64,000 bases of DNA from Vanilla planifolia (taxonomy: Eukaryota > Streptophyta > Magnoliopsida > Asparagales > Orchidaceae): the NCBI GenBank assembly GCA_023846275.1, contig CM043875.1:9543958-9607957 (forward strand). Direction: 5' to 3'. Position numbers and translations under genes: made by a program. This document shows positions 24,421 through 35,904 of this stretch, piece after piece; position 1 is the first letter of the stretch, and each line of letters opens with the position of its first letter. A model generated the notes under the pieces. It saw nothing but the letters and a program-made list of their open reading frames with translations, was not told where the DNA came from and searched no databases.

Positions 24421-25148
24421 ATGTAATTGAATATTCTAAATACTCTATCTCTAGAAAACACTCATGTTTGTTTAGTGCACTTAAGCTACATTAATTGAAT
24501 GTTTTGGATACTTTATCTCCAGATAGTTTTTTTAGTGTTCATATGCTACATTTGTGTAGATTCTATTTAAGTCTTTTATTGCTTTTCTTTTGTGGAACTT
24601 TCACTATTCCACATTTTCTTAAAAGCTTTTAGTGGTACCTTTGGGTGATTATAAAAAGGTGAAGTTATTATTGTTAGGGAAAGAATTCAGTAGTATGCTG
24701 GAGATGTCACCTATTGAAGTGAGTCTTTTGAATCCATAACTCTTAAATGATGGAAGGAGAGCAGTTCTCCAATGTTATATTTACATATATCATATCTCTA
24801 TGTATTGTATGACAAGTTGTATAAATTTCTAGATGTTAAGACTAATTTGAATGTGAGTTGTTGTGAGTTGATTTGTATCATTTGTTTATACGGATTCAAG
24901 GGGAGTTAGCTGAATGTTAAATTTAAATCTAACAAGTGGTATCTAAGTCTTGATAAAAATTCTTTAGTTCCCCATCATTATGTAGTTGTATTGTATATCA
25001 TGTTGCTTGTTTATAATGCAAAGAATAATTGATTATTGGAACAAATTTTAGGAATTCATATTCTAATAAATTTACCTTCTGTTTTTGATTATGGATGTTA
25101 GTTTATGCTTTATTACAAATCTTTTCTAGCATTTGTTTTATAAAAATT

Positions 25149-25160
25149 AAGGGAGAGATT
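25149..25160 (+). other. Polypurine tract of element A
   Basis: AAGGGAGAGATT lies directly before the right LTR start TGTAAC (25163). It matches the AAGGGGGAGATT tract of plant SIRE-like copia elements and the tract of element B at 60744. It would prime plus-strand DNA synthesis. Confidence 0.7.
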
Positions 25161-25162
25161 TT

Positions 25163-27690
25163 TGTAACTTTGAAGATGATCATAAAACTATACTATTAAT
25201 TACTAATGATTGTTTGAGTTTTTTTATGAGATTGCGATATTCAAATCAAGGCTATTATTACTTTAGATTTTAGTAAGGATCTATGATTTGAAATTGTAAG
25301 AAGATTGGAGACATTGGCTCAAGGATGGCTTAACTTTCAAACCATAGATTCGAGAAAGATTGTCTCTGTGACATACATAATTCAGATCAAGTTGATCATC
25401 ACTTACATAATATTGGTTAAAATGTAAAACTTTTAGTTATTATAATGTGACATTTAGGAATGTTATAGTTTCCATGCATGCAATGCTTAAGCCTAGTCAC
25501 TAGGTTGAAATAGCTCTACACTTTCACTAATATAATTGTAGTATCAGTACTTTCATGCTCTAGAGTTAAGTTAACACTATAGTAATGAAATTAGGTACAA
25601 AACATGCCTTATTCCTTGCAACCCATTGAACATAAAATTTGACTTCTCATATCATACTTTTAAGCTCCACATTCAAGCTTAAACTCTTAACTAAAATCTA
25701 ATGTTATCATGGGATCATATACTTATGTTGATTTTATCATATGTATATGATCACTAACTAAACAAATGGTTCAAAGTATGAATATCATTGTACAATGCAT
25801 CAACCTTGATTGTGTATTGTCTAATCTTTGAGAGTTAGTTTCCACTGGCATTGTATAAGCATAAAGCTTTCTTCATGTGAATACACACCTTATTTCCTCT
25901 CAGGCTCTATTTTTTTGTATTAACTTAGAACTAGTTTAACAAGTAAAATTTTATAACATATTGGTACAACTTTATCTTATTGTTGTTAGCTTAGTCATAT
26001 GCAAGATAACTCTTATACAATTCCAAGCTATGTTTACAACTTGCCTATTAGACACTATGAAGTAAAGCACCATAGATGTTCATTTTCATTCAAATCATAG
26101 ATAATATAAATGACTTTAAAATTGTGCACTTATTATGTCCTACAATTTCTATACTTGTACAATATAATTACATGATCTAACATAGATGATATTCTTACAT
26201 GCTTAGGAATGATTCATGCATCAGACAAAAATGACAAGTATTACACAAAAGATGTAGAACAAATAATTGTTGGCTTGTTATTGTACAAATATGATAATTG
26301 TATCATATGAGTATGATAATTACTTATTAAAGTTCATGTCTAAAATGTTTGAATGGTTGTACAAAGATGACCTATGCATTGAATCTGTATGATGATCTTC
26401 TTCATAATATTTGTTATTGTACAAAGGTGCATCCTATGTGTACAACTAACATGTTAAGTGTGGTTAAACTAATTAACGTAAGATCATCCAAATACAATCA
26501 TAACATATAACAATTTCTTAGTAGTTTCGCTCTTGTTGAAAATTTATATCATATGCTAAAAATCTATTATCAGACAAGTATGGCTTATTAATTTGTTAAG
26601 ATAAACTAGTTTGTACTTGTATGATCAGTTTGATCATCTTCCATGATATGCATATGAATTTAAGCAATGGAGTATGGAATAGAGTTGCACAGAATGTGGA
26701 TCTCTCTCAAACTTATATCATTTTGGAACAAAATTTGCATCATATCAATAATTCATGAACGCAAATCTTGTTAAATTCTTTCATTTTGATATGAACTAAG
26801 AAACATACTAATATGAATGGTATCCTAAAGTGTGTAACATTTGTACTTATCCACTTTTGAAATCATAATTAGCCATTGCATGTTCCATAACCTATCTTGA
26901 GATTATTCATAATATAATAAGTAAGATAGCTCAAAGAGAAATGGTCAGAGCTATGAATTGCAAATTCTAAAGAACAAAAGGAAGATTTGAAACATTCTTA
27001 CAAACCTAATTTGGGCATTCAACTATCTTAAGGAATAATGTTTTGGTAACTACTGCATTACTTTGCATTTGATTCAAATAAGTAACATATAATATTCATT
27101 TAATTTGGTTCCACATTATGTTCAAAGGATTTAAGGTGCAAGATTATGTATGCATCAAATAGTAAGTGCTATACACTTTCTCTTAGTTGGAACAAGTGTA
27201 ATGCTTTTTGTGTCTCCTCTGAGAACCCTTGTGTATTAGATGTACCTATACTTGGTACGACAAAAGAGAATGGCTTTATGGAGGTTTACCTCTACCTTCT
27301 ATTATAAAAGAGAGTGGTTTTGTTAATGGAGTCTTGGTTGAGTCAACTAGGGTTAGATGTAAGCAAGGAGCTTGTTAAACCTCTTAAAAACCTATTTCTC
27401 TTTATTTATGCTTCACTTGCTTTTCCTATAATATTTGTTTATTGTTTCAAAACAAAGACATTGCTACAAAAATATTTTTTTAAAGCTAAAGAGGATTCTT
27501 AAAAGAAAATGTTGTAAGATTTATTAAGATAAATAATAGACTTCCTTAGGATTTTGAATTGTTGGTTTGAATCTAGGTTGTGAAATCAAAGGAATTATAG
27601 TACTATTAGTCTTGTGAATGAAATTGTATTAAGTTCTTGTTAAAACCTAACAATTCATGCCCTCTCTTATGCTTATTGATTATATAGCAT
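25163..27690 (+). repeat. Right LTR of element A
   Basis: This 2528-bp LTR starts TGTAACTTTG after the polypurine tract and ends ttatatagCA. Its last part (cctaacaattcatgccctct, then ttattgatta) matches the left LTR end at 16190-16240 and the element B right LTR end at 63120-63173. It contains many ATCATA/TATGAT palindromes, such as atcatatgagtatgat at 26302-26317. The R/U5 region near 27350 keeps a degenerate 'ggacgtaggca' segment. The open frame at 27314-27502 lies in this noncoding part and is probably chance. Confidence 0.75.
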
Positions 27691-27958
27691 TTAAACAAAA
27701 TAGACAAATCTACATGGTCTTTATCTAAGATATCATACAAATTACATTATACCACATGTTGGACCTATATCATAACCATGTTATAGACATGATAAGTGAA
27801 TATTATTCTACATATACCATACATAATGTTTATTATGTACCCAAATTGCTTATTCCTAACTTAGTTCCAAAGGTCTATTAAGATCTTGTTTCATTCATAA
27901 TTTCTCATATTTCATATCAGTTGGTCACATTTGAGCTTCTTCATTTTTGTAGCAATTT
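27691..27958. other. Short unassigned flank between element A and a gypsy-type LTR
   Basis: No feature is recognised beyond a few catac/tatgat words. It could be the right-hand flank of the site into which element A inserted. Confidence 0.3.
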
Positions 27959-28937
27959 TGTAACATCCTCAAAATTTTCTTTGTACAAGACATAATAAAT
28001 TTTGATATTAAGTTAATCTAGATATAAATAAGTATTACAATAACATCAAATTAATTTTTTTAAAATATTGATATTATTGACTAAAATATTATTATATTGG
28101 TACAATCCTAAGTGTGTCCCATATTTTTAAATGAAATAAAAAAATTTTATTTGTACATATCATTAGAAAGAGCTCTTCAAGAAAATTTAAGTGGTAGTGA
28201 GTTTATAATTTTTGTAGAATTAAATAATTAGTTATAAAATTTTGAAGGAAAATACATGAATCTCATTTTGGAAATTATTAAGAAAAAGATGATATTTTTT
28301 TAATTTAAGTTTATTTTTTTAATTAACATGATGATAAAATAGGCTTCAAATAGGGCTGAGGTGGTAATGAGTTCAGCAAAGTGAAACAATGAGAGGAAAA
28401 GAGGATAAAGGAGAAGTGAAGGAAAGTTTTTTTTTATTTAAGGGGATTTAAATGAGAATTTAGTGGAATTTAGCTGCATATATACAATAGAATTGATGTG
28501 GTGATATTGTGAGTGAATTTAGAATTAATTAGAGTGGAAATCAAGGGGATTTGTACCATTTTGTTGTTGTTTGGAAATGAACATATGTACATTAAACTAA
28601 TGTTTATATTTAAGTCAGTTTAGAGAACTCAAATGCATAAAATTTTTTGAAGGGAATTTTTGGTGTCATGAGTTAAACATACTATATGTTAGCTAAATAT
28701 ACGATATGTTATATGGGAAATTAGAAAAGGAACATGATCTGTATTGTCTAGATAGTTGATGAGGTACAATATTGATATGTAATACATACACTATATTAGA
28801 AAAAAAGTATGATATATTATGTGAAGAATAGTAATGGTTAAGGGAAGAGAAAGAATTATGGATTAGCCTTAAGGTGATTTATGTTGAACACACACACAAC
28901 ATTTTTATCATAAAGCACATTTGGTTGGTATGAAATA
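27959..28937 (+). repeat. Gypsy-type LTR, 5' part
   Basis: The block begins TGTAACATCCTC, a typical LTR start. Its first 500 bp resemble the reverse complement of the right edge of the window (63500-64000): a shared gtgagttt(a/g)taatttttg, then agttataaaat followed by a gagg-rich stretch. That independent copy supports a dispersed LTR family. A gaggaaaagagg purine tract at 28390-28420 is typical of gypsy LTR U3. The 3' end cannot be placed because of the duplication that follows. Confidence 0.4.
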
Positions 28938-29568
28938 GAATTAAGGAAGAATTTTAGAACTTATAGTGCATTTGACCTAATGTACAATACAATATAGAGA
29001 ATTTTGTTTAAAACATAAAGTATAACAAAGAGAAAATATGGTACCTTGGTACTATAGCAAGAAGAGAAAAATAAAGAGGATTCTTTTATATTTATACAAT
29101 TATAGTAAGTGTGTTATATGTACATTAAAAATGGTTAATTTAGTAATTCATGTGCATGCATAAAATTTACGATAAGAAAATTAGACAAAGAATTTTTATC
29201 TAAAATTTAATTGTTAAATTTAATAATTATGGTATTATTACACAATTAAATATATATTTGGTATATTTTACAATTAAGGTATTTTAATATGCTTCTAATA
29301 TTGTTTATTTTGAACCATGGCATGGTTATCCATGTAACAAACATGAGTTTCAATTAGCATGGACTTTATTTCAAAAATATTTCTTTTCACACAATTTATA
29401 TTATAATAAATATGAATAATTGGAATTATATATATGAATTTAATTTGGTTATATTGGAAATGAAAAATAATATATTATAATATTTATGCTGTCACTTATT
29501 AATTAGTTTTGAACTCGTGGAATAGAAATTATAATAATAGAATTGAGTAGCCTTGAGACATTATCTTT
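28938..29568 (+). repeat. Direct duplication, copy 1 (about 0.63 kb)
   Basis: It aligns along its whole length with 29918-30548 at a constant offset of about 980 bp. Shared words in order include agagaaaaataaagagga, tttagtaattcatgtgcatg, tttggttatattggaaa, gaaaaataatatattataat and aatagaaattataataat. Small indels and substitutions show that it is not recent. Confidence 0.85.
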
Positions 29569-29917
29569 AGAAAAAAAATATGTCACTACTAACCTTTTTA
29601 ATAATATTGTTTTTACAAAATCCTCACATGAAACAAAAATTATGCTTCAGTCAATGTATTTAACTAGCCAGCTTCCACTCCCTATGTCTTATTTTTAGAT
29701 TCAAAGTTATAATCCCATAATCTAATCATTTAGCATATGGTGTGTGCTCTAAATGAACAATATTCCTTACCAATTAGTCACCCAACTAATTAAGAAATAG
29801 ATTCACTAATCCAACAACATAAATCAATGTGTACCTCATACTAATGTAACCCTTTCAAAACCTATCATGAAAACTATAAAGAAATCCATTGTGCAAAGAT
29901 TGCCATCATGATGATAA

Positions 29918-30548
29918 TAAGGTTAAGACAAGATTTTAGAATGCACAATATGATTAATATAGTGTATTGTACTTTGGAGAATTTGTATATGTTTAGTAAT
30001 TTAGAGATAAATATGATATATTGGTTCTATAGCAAAAAGAGAAAAATAAAGAGGACACATATGAGATTATATAGTTATAGTAGTGTGTTTCATATATATT
30101 AAAATAGACTATTTAGTAATTCATGTGCATGAATGGTATTTAAGAAATAAAAAGAAAAATAAATTAGACAAGATATTTCTATCTTACATTTAGGTAGGTA
30201 AATTTTGTAATTATGATATGAATATACTATTAAATTAATATTTGTTATATTTTGCATTAGAGAAATTTTAATATACTTCCAATGTTTTCATTTTGATTCA
30301 TGACATTTATCATAGGAATATAGATATTTCATTAGCATGAGACTTTATTTTAATGATATTTCTTATCACTTTATTTATATAATTATAAATATGAATACAT
30401 AAAATTATATATATGAAATGGAATTTGGTTATATTGGAAAGGAAAAATAATATATTATAATGATTATGGTATGGCTTATAAATGAGTTTAGAACTCATGA
30501 AATAGAAATTATAATAATGTAATTGAGGTTTCTTAAGACATTATCCAT
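29918..30548 (+). repeat. Direct duplication, copy 2 (about 0.63 kb)
   Basis: Partner of 28938-29568. About 350 bp of unrelated AT-rich DNA separates the copies. The open frames at 29908-30102 and 30310-30498 lie inside this copy, are not conserved between copies and are not genes. Confidence 0.85.
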
Positions 30549-30791
30549 GACTCATATGGATATAAACTGGCCATGGGTACCTTGAGTACAATGGCTAAGA
30601 AGTTAGTTTGGGACCTTATAGCCTTATTAAATATTAATGTCATGAATATTATATGACCTCATTAAATAGTCTCTAGTATTTTGTGCAAGAAAACTAACGT
30701 ATTATTTTAGGGCCTCATACTTCTATAATTGATTTAGATAGTTATTAGTACTCTATATATTGTACCTAATGTATTAGTATGCCACCTTATA

Positions 30792-31137
30792 TGCCACACC
30801 CTGATAAGTTTAATAGGTTAAACCCATCCAAAGAGTGATAGTTAGGAACCTTATGTTGTATCATTAAGGATGCCAAAATATAATATCATTATAAGTATAA
30901 AACAAAATCTAAATTTATAATTAAAAATAAAATATCTATAAAATTAAATTCATTTACAAAACGTTTTATATAAGATAGCACAAGTAACATATGATAAATA
31001 GTAAACTTTAAATCTCACAAACTAGTAATTACCATTAATCCTTATCATTATTCTTATTAATGTCTTGTGCACCTAGAAATATAATATTATGGAATGAGTG
31101 AAACACTCAAAAGATGAAAGATAAAGTAAAAGTGTTA
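30792..31137 (-). repeat. Gypsy-type LTR end fragment
   Basis: It starts TGCCACACCCTG and includes tttacaaaacg, a run of short AT words and a segment ggaatgagtgaaacactc. This follows the order of the first 450 bp of solo LTR 1 (11278: tgtcacacc, tttacaaaaca, aaagtgagtgagttgaaatgc). It ends agtgttaca, an LTR-like terminus. It appears truncated and lies beside the copia LTR that follows. Confidence 0.35.
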
Positions 31138-31139
31138 CA

Positions 31140-32139
31140 CCTATCATGTTTGCTAGCTAAAATTGTGTGGTTTTTGCTTGGATATGCCATTTAAATTCTC
31201 ATAAAAGTTTAGTGTGCCGCTTATTTTTATTAATCCAAATACGACATGTCGATAGCTCTGTTGTGTAATGGCTATTTTAGTCATTATTTTTGAGCTATTC
31301 ACACCATTATTAAAATATTAATATCTATGTTTATTGTTAAACCTATGCTAACATATTTTAAATAAAAAAGAGGTAATGGCTAATAGGTATGTTTGGTAAG
31401 TTTTTTAGCTATTAGAAAATGTCTACAAATATGACACTTTTTTAACATAATTGGTTAATGAATTTTTTATAAAAATTTGGTAAAAGCTTGAAGAAAACTA
31501 TTTGAAGCCATTCAACCTATAAGTAACCAAAATTCATCATCATTTTTATTCATTGCATCCTTCAATTATAAAACTCTAAATTCTACTTGCTCTTTAAATT
31601 ATCTATGTTATTAATTTTCTTTATTCTAAATTGATCCAATTAAAACACATGCACATCATTAAAAATTTTATATGGCACAAGATATTTTTATATTAAGTTC
31701 AATTTTGTGTCACTAAATTCTTTTTTTCTACTACTAATTTTGTATCATTGTAAGGACATCGTAACATATTTCTTTTTTTAGTGTTGTAAGAATTTAGCCC
31801 ACTCATCTTTTAAAAAAACTTATATTAATTGTGTTATTTTTACTTGGTTTGTTTGAAGGGGACGTAAGTTTTATTGTAAGTTGACACCAAAAAATTGTTG
31901 ATGTATATTCTAATCTTTTTTTTATCTTTATGTTTCAAAATTTTTGCAAAAAAATATTGTTAAAAGCAAATCAACATGTTTTATAATAAAATTAAAATTT
32001 TCATAAAATCACTTATAAGGATTTTCTCAAACTTTTTAAAATAATTACATTAAAATATTTTTTAAATATTTTTGTAAGAAAATAAAATTTTTATTTGTAT
32101 TAGTTCATCCCCTTTTTACTAAACCACATTTCATGGTTA
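31140..32139 (+). repeat. Copia-type LTR, copy 2
   Basis: Homologous to 1986-2781. It retains the U5-like ggggacgtaag segment (31859) and the closing gttcatcccctttttactaa stretch (32104-32123). The left limit is uncertain, with clear similarity beginning at about 31180. At its right end it abuts a LINE fragment without a recognisable primer-binding site. Confidence 0.5.
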
Positions 32140-32480
32140 GTTGAAGAGTAAGTCAAGAAAAAAGAGAAACATGTAAAATTAATACAAACTTAAACCTCCC
32201 AATTAGACCTACTAAAATGCAAGATCACTCGAAGATATTAAAATGGAAGAGGAATTTTATCGTCAAAAAGTGTGTGTCAGATGATTTACTAAAAGATATA
32301 GAAACACTAAATTCTATCATGTTATAAAAAAAAGAATAAACAATGGAAGTTAAAAATACAAGGAATCAAAGATCCAAGTGGTAATTGGATAGAGAGGAAA
32401 ACAAAATTGTGAAGATAGTTATACATCTATTAACAAAAATGCTTAGAAAGCATAATAACTTAATGGTTAACTAAATGCCC
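32140..32480 (+). pseudogene. Displaced LINE ORF2 linker fragment (endonuclease-to-RT region)
   Basis: The peptide FYRQKVCVR, stop, FTKRYRNTKFYHVIKKRI is the 'WRQKSRVRWLKEGDRNTKFFH' region between the endonuclease and RT domains of plant L1-like LINEs. The DNA aligns with 33958-34330, the same region in its proper place inside LINE B. Here it lies upstream of ORF1, so it is a separate LINE fragment or a duplicated piece. It abuts the end of the copia LTR at 32139. Confidence 0.7.
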
Positions 32481-32739
32481 CCACCTAAACAAATTGACCA
32501 ATCCTATTTGATCAATGATCAATGATAAATCAAATAATCTCCTTAATCAAAATGGAGTACCTGAAGGCATCCTGAACATGATTTAAAGGCATTTTGAGTT
32601 GGAAGGTTTTTCTAAAGACATACTTCATGATAGATGAGTGCCTCTTTCCTTCTTTTTTTGTTTATGGGTTTGCAAGCTAGTTGACCTTCAGAGTTATTAA
32701 ATTTGGTGATGTTGGGAGGGAACCAAACCTCAAATTTTT

Positions 32740-33310
32740 CCTTCATTGATGTTCTCAGTACAAAAGAAAAAACCTCAATAATTAAAACTAAACTAATGAT
32801 GATAAAATTGTTTTTGAGGAGGACATTTCAAGAATGGCTATTCCAATTGAACTCACCTTGATTAGGATGTTCACTCATGGTCAACTTAGCATGGAGTCGA
32901 ATTGAGTAGAGTGTCAAAGAATTAGATTCACAGGTGCTTGGTTTGAAGGGTTTTTTGGGTAATAGTCATGTGTTTATGCTTTTTTCCCTAGAAGCTGACT
33001 ACTTTTGATAGTGGTGTTTGCATCATATATGGAAAATTGTGGAATTCTAAATTTGGATACTAAAATGACATCTCAATTTTTAGTTGAACAAAAGCTCTTC
33101 TCAAGCTCTAGCTTAGTTTCTTTAGAGCATCTCCCTATTCTCCTATTTAACAAACAGCTCTCTACTCGACTACCTTGATAATTGGCCCCTCTAACATTAG
33201 ATGCTGCAACGATAAACATAACTAAACCAAATGTAGCTCAAGTCTTTGTTATGATAGATTTGCTGAAGGAGCTACCCACTTAAATCAAAATTTTTAAAAA
33301 AACAAGTAAT
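32740..33310 (+). pseudogene. LINE B ORF1, DUF4283 domain (broken)
   Basis: ORF1 of plant L1-like LINEs is a nucleic-acid-binding protein that packages the element RNA. Readable peptides are IVFEEDISRMAIPIELTLI, FTHGQLSME (the 'GKFSHGRPSME' motif), SLEHLPILLFNKQ, and LTLDAATINITKPNVAQVFV followed by LLKELP, which match the second half of DUF4283 and its 'RPSVARVCVEIDLLKxLP' tail. The zinc knuckle that should follow is not seen. Several stops and at least two frame changes separate the pieces. Confidence 0.75.
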
Positions 33311-33589
33311 AAAGACTTTTAGTAAAACATGACATGACTACTTGCTTGCCTACTACACAGGTTGTGACAAATAAAGACACACCTTACAGCAAATGTAAAA
33401 AGAAACTCCATATTAAAGACTAATATTAAACTCAGTAAGACACTGGTGTATAAGGTACCTCTTGTAATGAATCCCTCATAAATGCTAAGAAATGAAGGGG
33501 TTTGATAAATACTCCATATTCAAGCCAATAGAGATAATTTAGCCACACAATCTACTAACATTAACTACTACACTCTCAAAAAGCTATAC

Positions 33590-33913
33590 TTCTCTAGTAG
33601 GAACTTCACTTGGTATAGGGTGTGTAATGCAAAATGGGTATGAAAGAGGTGGAACCATGCTCTTGTGATTTAACAATTGTTAAATGCAGTCCCTTCAACT
33701 ACCATTCAATATATCAACAATGCATTATCTAATCATTCTCCTTTACTCCTATCTTTTCCATTAGATTCAATCATGGCTCCTAAACAATTTAGGTTCTATA
33801 ACATGTTGACTTTTAGTAATGACATTCAAAACATGAGCCTTCTAATGGTGACTTTAAGCATAAGGGTGCTAGCATATAAACTTAAATGCCATAAAAGCTA
33901 TCTTAAAGATTGA
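33590..33913 (+). pseudogene. LINE B endonuclease, C-terminal end
   Basis: LINE endonucleases nick the target DNA. FTWYRVCNAKWV, stop, KRWNHALV corresponds to the 'FTWxNxRxGxxRIxKRLDRVL' motif. The open frame at 33677-33913 continues with SNHSPLLLSFPLDS and PKQFRFYNM, matching the catalytic 'SDHxPLLL' motif and the 'PFRFxNMW' end of the domain. The essential Asp of SDH has become Asn, so catalysis would be lost even if the frame were open. Confidence 0.8.
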
Positions 33914-33957
33914 AAAAAGTTTTGAAATATGATAGCATATTTATGAAATTTGTTAAG

Positions 33958-34330
33958 ATGAAGAGCAAATTAAGGAGAAAAGAGATTTGAATTAATATAG
34001 ATTGAGACCTCCTAGTTGGATTTACTAGAAACCCATCCCCCCCCCCCCCTAAGATCACTTGTAGTTATTAAACTAGAAGATGAATTTGTGGATGAGAAAG
34101 TGAATGTTAGATTGTTTGCTAAAGCAAATAAAAACACTAATTCTTTTATGCAGTCATGAAGGATAAATAAAGGAAGTTAAAAATGCAATGAATCAAAGAA
34201 CCATGTTGCAACTAAATAAAAGAGGTAAACAAAAATTGTGAAGGTAGCTATACAACACTTTCAAAGTTTGTTAATGACAATACCTAAAAGGCATAATGAC
34301 ACAATGCTTAACTCAGTACCCCCCTGCATG
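33958..34330 (+). pseudogene. LINE B ORF2 linker, in-place copy
   Basis: This is the in-place counterpart of 32140-32480, lying between the endonuclease and RT parts. DEKVNVRLFAKANKNTNSFM parallels the 'KSRVRWLKEGDRNTKFFH' region. It has gained a run of 13 cytosines (34037-34049) that the displaced copy lacks. Confidence 0.75.
34037..34049. repeat. Homopolymer C13
   Basis: Thirteen consecutive C in a strongly AT-rich context, absent from the homologous fragment at 32.2 kb (which reads aaatgcaagatcac). It is either a local expansion or a sequencing/assembly length error. Confidence 0.9.
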
Positions 34331-34489
34331 TATCTCTTAAGAATAATCAAACAATGCTATAAAAAGTGATTATGGAGGAAATACACTAAATTATTTTTTA
34401 AATAGACACTTATAGTACTCTGAGTTCTGATGGATTCAATGGGTTCTTTTTCAAACACTACTAGTTAGTTATAATGAATGATGTGTTCA

Positions 34490-35640
34490 GGCAACTAAGA
34501 ACTTTCTTTCATGTTGTCCAATTCCAAGACAAATTACTGACATCAATTTAATTCTAATCCCTAAAATCAAGAATTTAACTATGTTTGATGATTTTAAGCT
34601 TATCTACTAATGTAGCTTCATAAAGAAATTTTTCTCAAACCAATTAGAATTGACAATATGAAAATTGTTTATATTCTTAATCTCAATAAAAAAATCAAGG
34701 TTTGTGTTAAATAAAGATATCATTGGCAATAGACTCCTTGCACAAGAAATAGTGGAAGAGATTAATCATAAAATAAGAGGCAATAATAGCACAATAAAAC
34801 TCAATTTCAAAAAGGCATTTTATTACTTATCCTGGGGCTTCCTCATCAAGGTGCATCATAAGTTCAATTTTGACAATTGATTTATCCAAATCATCATAAA
34901 CATCATATTAAGCTACTAGCACTTTATTATTTCTAATAACAAAATTAGTAGATTTTCCCATCCAACTTGTGGATGCAAACAATGCAACCCACTATCTCCT
35001 TTGTTAGTCAATCTTACTAAAATAGTTTTTAGTTGTGATTAGACAATCTTCTTATCCAAGGAAAAGTACAACATTGTGCATTCTTAAGAGGTTAAGGATC
35101 ATTTCTCATTTGAGCTATTCTAATGATTTTTTGATTTTTGTAAGGAATGATAAGAAACCAATCAAAAACATCAAAAATCTCTTTTGATGCTCCAAAGTTT
35201 AAATCAATAAAAAAAAGTGTTTTTTATAAACAACAACAACATCAAAACAAGGCAAGAAGAAACTCGTAGTGAGAACTTGGGATTCAAGAGGAAAAGTCTC
35301 CCCATAATTTATCTAGGAATCATATTAATTATGGTAGATAAAAGATTATGCACTTTCAATACTTAGACACAGTTAGCAAGAAAATGGCCAATTTGAGAAA
35401 AATCTTTATCCATGAGAGGAAGGCCTATCTTAGATAAATATGTGTTGGAGTCAACCCCAATTCATTCCTTGATGGTTTATTGCCCACCACAAAAGCATTT
35501 ATGAAGAATTTTAAACAAATATGAATGGGTTGTTGTTTCTTGACAAGATCAAATTCACAAATTTCACTAGGCAAGCTAGAATATATTAAGTCTATCTATG
35601 GAGAAAAATGGTCTAGAATTAAAGAAACACAAGGAGATTA
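34490..35640 (+). pseudogene. LINE B reverse transcriptase domain (broken)
   Basis: The RT copies element RNA into the nicked target. The open frame at 34665-34880 holds LLAQEIVEEINHKIRGNN, then IKLNFKKAFYYLSWGFL, which match motifs 1-2 ('DNILLAQEIVxxIxxKxRGxN', 'KLDMxKAYDRLSWxFL'). The catalytic Asp of KLDMxKAYD is changed. CNPLSPLL (near 34980) is the 'QGDPLSPLL' motif. SLPIIYLGIILIM, then SMRGRPILDKYVLESTPIHS, corresponds to 'PIKYLGxPL' and 'SxxGRxxLIKHVLxSIPIH'. The YADD box itself is not readable. Frames shift repeatedly. Confidence 0.8.
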
Positions 35641-35904
35641 TGGAACATTTTAGCTCAAAATTTATTGATTGGTTACCATCAACTCACATTGGGCTCTTTT
35701 GATGAATTCAAAATACTCATCCAATATAAGAAGCAATGCACATCAGTAAGTTAGAACTATATGGAAGGTGTTAAGCAATTCATTACAAAATGCATGACAC
35801 ATTCTAAACTAAGTAGACAAACATATTGGATGCTTACCAAGTATGTGAATTTCAACACTAAATCAATATAAGAAGAGCTAAGAATTAAAAGTCTCATCTT
35901 AAAA

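Larger units (their letters stand above)
8953..27690 (+). mobile_element. Element A: non-autonomous copia-like LTR retroelement with nested insertions
   Basis: Two LTRs in direct orientation (8953-16240 and 25163-27690) flank a primer-binding site, two pieces of a SIRE/Maximus-type gag, a second ORF relic and a polypurine tract. Removing the two solo LTRs and the 1.2-kb unaligned block leaves about 10.8 kb. No protease, integrase, RT or RNase H peptide is visible between gag and the second ORF. Element B (53808-63173) has the same plan, so the lack of pol looks like a family trait rather than a local deletion. All coding parts carry many stops and frameshifts. A clear target-site duplication was not found. 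Confidence 0.7.

Noticed and set aside
8943-27695. Pentamer tttaa on both sides of element A (8943-8947 and 27691-27695) as a target-site duplication
   Set aside because: The left copy lies five bases away from the aligned LTR start, and tttaa is too common in this composition to be evidence.
27959-31137. One complete LTR from TGTAACATCC to AGTGTTACA
   Set aside because: The last 340 bp look like an LTR end in the opposite orientation, and the flanking pentamers (aattt and cctat) do not match, so I treat the parts separately.
1986-32139. The two copia LTRs as the ends of a single 30-kb element
   Set aside because: The interval contains a complete unrelated LTR element and gypsy LTR remnants, and no primer site or polypurine tract adjoins either LTR.
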